From Pseudomonas sp. A-1 (GTDB lineage Bacteria > Pseudomonadota > Gammaproteobacteria > Pseudomonadales > Pseudomonadaceae): 64,000 bases of DNA. Within the stretch, counting starts at the first letter, position 1; each line of letters opens with the position of its first letter. Below the pieces are notes generated by a model, which saw only the letters and a program-made list of their open reading frames with translations, had not been told where the DNA came from and made no database searches. Shown here piece after piece: positions 57,356 to 64,000 of this stretch. The stretch lies in assembly GCF_004801855.1 (NCBI RefSeq), contig NZ_SSTC01000003.1:1-64000 (forward strand), written 5' to 3'. Made by a program: the position numbers and the translations under genes.

Positions 57356-57811
57356 TCAAAGTATCAGGTTGCGTAATTCTTCCGGCAACGCGCCGGGTTC
57401 CTTGATGGCCTGGAGGTCCTGCGTACAACGCAGGTCCCAGGCCGCCTCGTCCCACAACTGGAACTTGTTGAGCTGGCCGACCAGCACCGCACGGCGGTCC
57501 AGCCCGGCGTAATCGCGCAGACGCGGCGGCACGAGGAAACGTCCGGCGGCATCCAGTTCCAGATCCACCGCATTGCCGATCAGCAGGCGCTGCAGGCGAC
57601 GGTTTTCCTCGCGCAGCGACGGCAGTTCGCGCAACTTGGCTTCGATCAGTTCCCATTCATCGAGGGGATAGACACACAGGCAGGAGTCGATGGTGTCGAT
57701 GGTCACCACAAGCAGACCGGCGCAGCGCGCCATGAACTCGTCGCGATACCGGCTCGGCATCGTCAGGCGGCCCTTGGCGTCAAGACTTATGACATTGGCT
57801 CCGCGAAACAC
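57356..57811 (-). CDS. mraZ: Transcriptional regulator MraZ
   Basis: This 151-residue AbrB-like DNA-binding protein represses its own dcw promoter. It begins with a GTG start codon (57809-57811), [16 protein letters not shown]. It contains two MraZ repeats with Dxx[17 protein letters not shown] near 10 and [18 protein letters not shown] near 90. The GTG has GGGGAT about ten bases upstream. It is the first gene of the dcw cluster. Confidence 0.95.
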   Translation of the reverse strand: MFRGANVISLDAKGRLTMPSRYRDEFMARCAGLLVVTIDTIDSCLCVYPLDEWELIEAKLRELPSLREENRRLQRLLIGNAVDLELDAAGRFLVPPRLRDYAGLDRRAVLVGQLNKFQLWDEAAWDLRCTQDLQAIKEPGALPEELRNLIL

Positions 57812-57866
57812 GGCTGCGCATCCCCGTTGTGCTCAGCCGCCAAGAGCTGTGTTTCACGGCTGGAAT

Positions 57867-57892
57867 CCCCACTTTCACCCACTTTCCCCCAC
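57867..57892 (-). promoter_or_regulatory. MraZ operator: three GTGGG repeats
   Basis: On the minus strand three GTGGG[GT] repeats (57892-57887, 57882-57877, 57872-57867) are spaced exactly 10 bp. This is the MraZ-box layout known in E. coli and Mycoplasma. They lie just downstream of the -10, at about +1 to +25, where MraZ binding would block transcription. Confidence 0.85.
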
Positions 57893-57900
57893 CCTTACAC

Positions 57901-57930
57901 ACTATAGGAACGCCCCAGCGACCCAGTCAA
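57901..57930 (-). promoter_or_regulatory. Sigma-70 promoter of the dcw cluster (Pmra)
   Basis: TTGACT (57930-57925, -35) and TATAGT (57906-57901, -10) on the minus strand are 18 bases apart. Both match consensus well. It lies 90 bases before the mraZ GTG and directly before the MraZ repeats. Confidence 0.82.
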
Positions 57931-58132
57931 GGCGAGCCCGACAGGAAAAATCCTTACTGGACCGCAACTTAGAGAAGAGACCGACAGGCGGGAATTAGGA
58001 GTGGTAAACCGGGAGAAAAAATCGAGGGATATCGGCATGCCAGCTCTCGAACTTAAAGTTCTTTATCAAGAGCAATAGCGATTCGAAATTAAAAACTGCC
58101 GCCGATAATGAAAGAGAAGAAAGCGGAAGGAA
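57931..58132. other. AT-richer spacer between rnpB and Pmra
   Basis: About 200 bases with no convincing gene, much lower in GC than the flanks. It holds a short perfect palindrome (GAACTT-A-AAGTTC, near 58048-58062) and, on the minus strand, TCGAG...CTCGA around GGCATGCC followed by six T residues (58021-58016). The latter could be a weak rnpB read-through terminator. No clear promoter for a small RNA was found. Confidence 0.5.
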
Positions 58133-58480
58133 GGAGAGCCGGCCTGTAAGCCGGGTTTTGTCGAGGACAGTCATTCCTCTAGGATCGCCATCGCTGACGA
58201 CCTCAAGCAACCTACCCGGATCCAGCGCGGGCCACGCCAATGGATCCCTATTTGGTCTTGCTCCGAGTGGGGTTTACCTAGCCACGAACTGTTGCCAGTC
58301 GTGCGGTGCGCTCTTACCGCACCTTTTCACCCTTACCGGCGCTTGCGCGCTTAGGCGGTTGTTTTCTGTGGCACTTTCCGTAGGCTCGCGCCTCCCAGGC
58401 GTTACCTGGCACTCTGCCCTGTGGAGCCCGGACTTTCCTCCCCCCTGCAAGCAGGGCAGCGACTGTCCAGCCGACTCTCC
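58133..58480 (-). ncRNA. rnpB: RNase P RNA (M1 RNA, bacterial type A)
   Basis: This is the catalytic RNA of RNase P, about 348 bases. The 5' part has GGACAGTCGC and the conserved GAGGAAAGTCCGGGCTCC with ACAGGGCAGAGTGCCAGGTA. The 3' part has AGAGGAATGACTGTCC and ACAAAACCCGGCTTACAGG. The ends pair as helix P1 (GGAGAGUCGGC near 58480 with GCCGGCUCUCC near 58133), which fixes both ends within a few bases. It lies between rsmI and mraZ, as in P. aeruginosa. An 81-codon frame overlapping its 3' half is not coding. Confidence 0.95.
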
Positions 58481-58518
58481 GGCGCGCAGGGTACTCACTG
58501 CGCGCCCGGATAACAAGC

Positions 58519-59373
58519 TCAATCCTCGGCTTTCTGTCGCCCCAGCGCCTGCTGGTAGAGCAGATTCTTGCGCACCCCGGTGATCTCCGCCGCCAGCGCC
58601 GCCGCCCGCTTGAGCGGCAACTCGGCCAGCAGCAGGTCGAGCACGCGCAGCGCCTCGGCACTCAGCGCCTCCTCGCCCTCCGGCGCCTGCCAACCTTCCA
58701 CCAGCAGCACGCATTCGCCACGCTGCTGGTTGCTGTCAGCCGCCACCCAGTCGTGCAGCTCGCCGAGCGGCGCCCCCTTGATGGTCTCGAAGGTCTTGCT
58801 CAGCTCGCGCGCCAGCACCGCAGGACGCTCGACGCCGAACAGCTCGCTAAGGTCGGCGAGACACTCCAGCAGGCGGTGCGGCGCCTCGTAGAGGATCAGC
58901 GTGCGCGGCTCCTCGAGCAGCGCCTGCAGACGCTGCCGCCGCGCCGTCGCGCGCGCCGGCAGGAAGCCCTCGAAGACGAAGCGGTCGGAGGCCAGCCCGG
59001 AAGCCGACAGCGCGGCGATCAGCGCACAGGCGCCGGGCACCGGCACCACGCGCACCCCGGCGGCCCGCGCGTTGCGCACCAGGTGATAGCCGGGATCGGA
59101 GATCAGCGGCGTGCCGGCGTCGGAGATCAGCGCCAGGTCGTCGCCGGCCAGCAGGCGCTGCACCAGGCGCGAACCCTGCTCGCGCTCGTTGTGCTCGTGG
59201 CAGGCAGCCAGCGGCGTATTGATGCCGAAGTGCTGCAGCAGGCGGGCACTGTGGCGGGTGTCCTCGGCGGCGATCAGCGCGACCTCGCGCAGCACCCGCA
59301 GCGCCCGCGCGCTGATGTCCTCGAGGTTGCCGATCGGTGTAGCCACCACATAAAGAGTCCCCGGAGTGTTCAC
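58519..59373 (-). CDS. rsmI: 16S rRNA (cytidine-1402-2'-O) methyltransferase
   Basis: This SAM-dependent enzyme methylates C1402 ribose of 16S rRNA, next to the base methylated by Rsm[20 protein letters not shown] is the family start, followed by [11 protein letters not shown] and [16 protein letters not shown] chose the GTG at 59373, giving 284 residues, because GCGGGA lies seven bases upstream and the family starts a few residues before LYVVATPIG. In-frame ATGs at 59406 and 59421 give longer forms (up to 300). It is divergent from lpoA. Confidence 0.9.
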   Translation of the reverse strand: MNTPGTLYVVATPIGNLEDISARALRVLREVALIAAEDTRHSARLLQHFGINTPLAACHEHNEREQGSRLVQRLLAGDDLALISDAGTPLISDPGYHLVRNARAAGVRVVPVPGACALIAALSASGLASDRFVFEGFLPARATARRQRLQALLEEPRTLILYEAPHRLLECLADLSELFGVERPAVLARELSKTFETIKGAPLGELHDWVAADSNQQRGECVLLVEGWQAPEGEEALSAEALRVLDLLLAELPLKRAAALAAEITGVRKNLLYQQALGRQKAED

Positions 59374-59495
59374 ATCGCCATCCCGCTGCCAGCCCAAATG
59401 CGGCATTGTAGCGGGTTTCACCGTGCCAAGATCGCACCGCCGCCGGGGCTTGGGTACAATTGCCCCTTTCCAGCCTGCGAATCGGAATTACTGAC

Positions 59496-61300
59496 ATGAT
59501 CGCCCGACTGCGCCCCCTTTCCGTCCTTTGCCTGGTCGGCCTGCTGACCGCCTGCGCCGGCCAGCAGACGTCCGGCCTCGGTGAGCTGCCGGTCCCGTCC
59601 CAGGCCAGCGCCGAGCAGCTGCTGCAGCAGGCGGCGCAGGTCAAGCCGGCACAGGCCACGCTGCTGCGCCTGTCCGCCGCCGATCAGTCCCTGCGCCAGG
59701 GCAATCTGGCGCAGACCCAGCAGATCCTCGACCTGCTCAAGCTCGACGAGCTGCTGCCGGCCCAGCAGGTTTTCGCCAGCACCCTGCAGGCCGAGCTGGC
59801 CCTGGCCCGCGGCAAGCCCAAGGCCGCCCTGCAGGCGCTGCAGCATCCCAGCTTCGAGCGCCTCGGCGAACTGCCGGTCGGCCAGCAGGTGCGCAGCCAG
59901 CTCACCCGCGCCAAGGCCCTGCAGGCCGACGGCCAGCCGCTGGCCGCCGCCCGCGAGCGGGTGTACGTCGCCCCGCTGCTGGAGGGCCAGAGCGCTGCCG
60001 CCAACCACGAGGCGATCTGGAGCCTGCTCGGCAACCTGTCCGCCAGCCAGCTGGCCAGCGCCAGCAGCCCCGAGGCCGACCTCGGCGGCTGGCTGGAGCT
60101 CGCTCGCCTGGCGCGCAGCAACGCCACCCCCGCGCAGCAGGTGACGCGCATCGCCGAATGGCAGGCCCAGCACCCGCAACACCCCGCAGCCCGCCAGCTG
60201 CCGCAGGCACTGGTCCAGCTGCAGGAAATCGCCGCCCGCCCGCTGACCCGCGTCGCCCTGCTGCTGCCCCAGCAGGGGCAGTTGGCCAGTGCCGCCCAGG
60301 CCCTGCGCGACGGATTCCTCGCCGCGCACTACCAGAGCGGCAACAGCGAACTGCACATCAGCCTGCACGACAGCAGCCATCTGACCGATCTCGATGCCTT
60401 CTATCGCCAGGCCCAGGCCGACGGCGTGCAACTGGTGGTCGGCCCGCTGGAGAAGCCGCTGGTCAACCAGCTCAACCGTCGCGAACAGCTGCCGGTCGCC
60501 ACCCTGGCGCTCAACTACAGCGAGAACGTCGGCGAGGGCCCGGCCCAGCTGTTCCAGTTCGGCCTGGCCGCCGAGGACGAAGCTCGCGCGGTCGCCGAAC
60601 GGGCGTGGCAGGACGGCATGCGCCGCGCCGTGGCGCTGGTGCCCAGCGGTGAATGGGGCAACCGCGTCCTGGCCGCCTTCAGCAAGGACTGGCAGGCGCG
60701 CGGCGGCAGCCTGATCGCGGCCGAGCACGTCGATCAGCCGGTGCGCCTGGCCCAGCAGATCGCCGACCTGCTCAAGCTGCGCGACAGCGAAGCACGCGCC
60801 AAGCGCCTGCGCGACAGCCTCGGCAGCGAGGTAGAGGCGCAGCCGGCACGCCGCCAGGACGTCGACTTCGTGTTCCTCGCCGCCACCCCGGCGCAGGCCC
60901 GGCAGATCAAGCCGACCCTGGCCTTCCAGTACGCCGGCGACCTGCCGGTGTACGCCACCTCGCACCTGTTCACCGGCAGCAACGACCCGAGCCAGGATCT
61001 CGACCTCGACGGCATCCGCTTCTGCGAAACCCCCTGGCTGCTGGGCGAGGCCGACCCGCTGCGCGAGCAGGTGGTCGGCCAGTGGCCGGCCGCCGCCGGC
61101 AGCCTCGGCCGCCTGTACGCCATGGGTGCCGATGCCTATCGCCTGGCGCCGCGCCTCGGCCAGCTGCAGACCCTGCCGGGCACCCGCCTGGAGGGCCTGT
61201 CCGGCAGCCTGCAGCTGGCTCCCGGCCAGCGCGTCGCGCGCAGCCTGCCGTGGGCGGAGTACCGCAACGGCCAGGTCTATCGCCTGGAGGCAGCCGCCCA

Positions 61301-61304
<4 letters not shown>
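59496..61304 (+). CDS. lpoA: Penicillin-binding protein activator LpoA
   Basis: This 602-residue outer-membrane lipoprotein activates PBP1a. The signal peptide ends LLTAC (Cys about 20). The N-terminal region (30-250) is helical with TPR-like repeats, and the rest (from about residue 260: RVALLLPQQGQLASAAQALRDGF) is a periplasmic binding-protein fold. The ATG is preceded by GGAATTACTGAC. It is divergent from rsmI and overlaps yraN (GTGA). Confidence 0.92.
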
Positions 61305-62821
<1,517 letters not shown>

Positions 62822-62837
62822 GCGGACAGCCAGCGAC

Positions 62838-62866
62838 AAAAAAGGCGATCCTAGGATCGCCTTTTT
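62838..62866. terminator. Bidirectional terminator between dolP and sspB
   Basis: AAAAAAGGCGATCC pairs perfectly with GGATCGCCTTTTTT (2-base loop core TA). Runs of A and T on both sides serve both convergent genes. Confidence 0.93.
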
Positions 62867-62881
62867 TGTTTACCGCGCAGT

Positions 62882-63283
62882 CTACTTGACCACCTTGAGG
62901 CTGGGCCGCCCGCTGGGACGCGGCGGCTCGTCGTCACCGGACGGCTCCTCGTCGAGCTCCTCGCCCTCCTCGGGTTCGTCCAGCTCGAAGGCCATGCCCT
63001 GGCCGTTCTCGCGAGCGTAGATGGCCAGCACGGCGGCGACCGGGACATACAGGCTCTGCGCCACACCGCCGAAGCGACCCTCGAAGGTCAGCGCCTCGCT
63101 GCCCATCTCCAGATAGCGCACCGCGCTGGGCGAGATGTTCAGCACGATCTGTCCATCCTTGGCGTAGCCCGCCGGTACGCGGGTATTGGGGTACTCGGCG
63201 GCGACCAGGATGTGCGGAGTGCAGTCGTTGTCGACGATCCACTCGTAGAGCGCACGCAGCAGATAGGGGCGACTGGAATTCAT
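62882..63283 (-). CDS. sspB: ClpXP adaptor SspB
   Basis: This 133-residue protein binds ssrA-tagged proteins and hands them to ClpXP. NSSRPYLLRALYEWIVDNDCTPHILV and ISPSAVRYLEMGSEALTFEGRFGG are the folded-domain signatures. The acidic linker and C-terminal RPSLKVVK form the ClpX-binding tail. Two ATGs lie side by side; GAGGAG is seven bases before the second (63283), which I chose. It is 11 bases after sspA. Confidence 0.95.
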   Translation of the reverse strand: MNSSRPYLLRALYEWIVDNDCTPHILVAAEYPNTRVPAGYAKDGQIVLNISPSAVRYLEMGSEALTFEGRFGGVAQSLYVPVAAVLAIYARENGQGMAFELDEPEEGEELDEEPSGDDEPPRPSGRPSLKVVK

Positions 63284-63294
63284 CATCGGGCTCC

Positions 63295-63912
63295 TCAGCG
63301 CATCGCGCGCTCGGTGGCAGTCAGGCTGGCCTGGAAGGCGGGGCGGGCGAACAGCCGCTCCATGTAGTCCAGCAGCGGTTTGGCCTGGCGCGGCAGCTCG
63401 ATGCCGAGCAGCGGCAGACGCCAGAGAATCGGCAACAGGCAGCAGTCGACCATGCTGAACTCCTCGCTGAGGAAGAACGGCTGGCCGCCGAACAGCGCCG
63501 CTACGCCGGTCAGGCTCTCGCGCAGTTCCTTGCGCGCCTGCGCCCGGGCAGCTTCCGGCGTGCGCGCATCGAGCACGCGATCGACCAGAGTGCACCAGTC
63601 GCGCTGGATGCGGTGCATCAGCAGGCGGCTGTTGCCACGCGCCACCGGATACACCGGCAACAATGGCGGATGCGGATAGCGCTCGTCCAGATACTCCATC
63701 ACCACGCCCGGCTCGTACAGGGCCAAGTCGCGATCGACCAAGGTCGGCAGACTCGCGTAGGGGTTGACCTCGGCCAGCTGCACCGGCAGCTGGCCGGGCA
63801 GCACCTCGATGATCTCGGCCTCCACGCCCTTCTCGGCGAGGACGATGCGCACCCGGTGCGAGTAGTGATCGGCGGGATCGGAATAGCAGGCCAGGCGATT
63901 GAGCGCAGCCAT
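63295..63912 (-). CDS. sspA: Stringent starvation protein A SspA
   Basis: This 205-residue GST-fold protein binds RNA polymerase in stationary phase and stringent response. The N-terminal thioredoxin-like part has [21 protein letters not shown] and [35 protein letters not shown]. The catalytic GST Cys/Ser is absent, as usual. It lies upstream of sspB. The ATG is preceded by GGAGGGAGCCC. Confidence 0.95.
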   Translation of the reverse strand: MAALNRLACYSDPADHYSHRVRIVLAEKGVEAEIIEVLPGQLPVQLAEVNPYASLPTLVDRDLALYEPGVVMEYLDERYPHPPLLPVYPVARGNSRLLMHRIQRDWCTLVDRVLDARTPEAARAQARKELRESLTGVAALFGGQPFFLSEEFSMVDCCLLPILWRLPLLGIELPRQAKPLLDYMERLFARPAFQASLTATERAMR

Positions 63913-63952
63913 GGGCTCCCTCCAGTCAGGACATTTTCATGCGGCAGAAACA

Positions 63953-63978
63953 CATGCGCGCCCCGGAGGGCGCGCATG
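63953..63978 (-). terminator. Hairpin upstream of sspA, terminator-like
   Basis: CATGCGCGCCC (63953-63963) pairs with GGGCGCGCATG (63968-63978), loop CGGA. On the minus strand a short GTGTTTCTG follows. In PAO1 the next upstream gene is petC, so this may end that transcript, but the gene lies outside the window. Confidence 0.45.
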
Positions 63979-64000
63979 CTTCAGACAGGAAAGGGTGCTC

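Noticed and set aside
57995-58240. 81-codon frame on the minus strand between rnpB and mraZ
   Set aside because: It runs through the conserved 3' part of rnpB, so it is not a gene; only its AT-rich tail looks like a hydrophobic peptide.

Overview
The window is about 64 kb of GC-rich chromosome from a Pseudomonas-type gammaproteobacterium. The gene content and order follow the P. aeruginosa PAO1 segment from about PA4362 to PA4428 as I remember it. That segment runs argP/lysE, sodB-bifA, lemA, the imelysin cluster, colRS, groESL, ampG, yajQ, argJ, secA, lpxC, the dcw cluster, rnpB, rsmI-lpoA-yraN-gmhA-dolP and sspBA. I found no prophage, insertion sequence, CRISPR array, tRNA or rRNA. The species was not determined.

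Layout. 1-5.3 kb: a truncated gene, a small unknown gene, the divergent argP/argO-type pair, Fe-superoxide dismutase and the c-di-GMP phosphodiesterase bifA. 5.3-12.4 kb: a lemA/GIDE-domain pair, then an iron-linked cluster of two imelysin lipoproteins, a dihaem lipoprotein and a Tat-type DUF1513 protein, with two Fur-box-like sites. 12.1-23 kb: an envelope-remodelling block around the ColRS two-component system. On one side a methyltransferase-like gene leads into ugd, a UDP-glucuronate 4-epimerase, a GT2 transferase, a LAB_N membrane protein and an ArnT-like transferase. On the other side lie an LTA-synthase-like phosphotransferase and a PAP2 phosphatase. Near-identical ColR-box-like sites lie about 70 bp before the first gene on each side.

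23-40 kb: groESL with a recognisable sigma-32 promoter, fxsA, an SDR, a DUF481 barrel, an Atl-type alkyltransferase-like gene, ampG, yajQ, a response regulator/panE/ATP:cob(I)alamin adenosyltransferase/DUF3820 run, a Nudix-ThiE fusion, argJ, secA, an M23 peptidase and a DUF721 gene. 40-58 kb: lpxC and the complete dcw cluster, all on the minus strand and transcribed from mraZ towards lpxC with many start/stop overlaps. Its promoter carries three GTGGG-type MraZ boxes. 58-64 kb: rnpB RNA, rsmI, the lpoA-yraN-gmhA-dolP run and the sspA-sspB pair.

Most of the window is ordinary core genome. The most interesting unit is the ColR-linked ugd/epimerase/GT2/LAB_N/ArnT operon. It has the enzymes expected for making UDP-galacturonate and moving galacturonic acid through a polyprenyl carrier onto lipid A or LPS core. 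It lacks arnA, arnB and arnD, which are needed for aminoarabinose.
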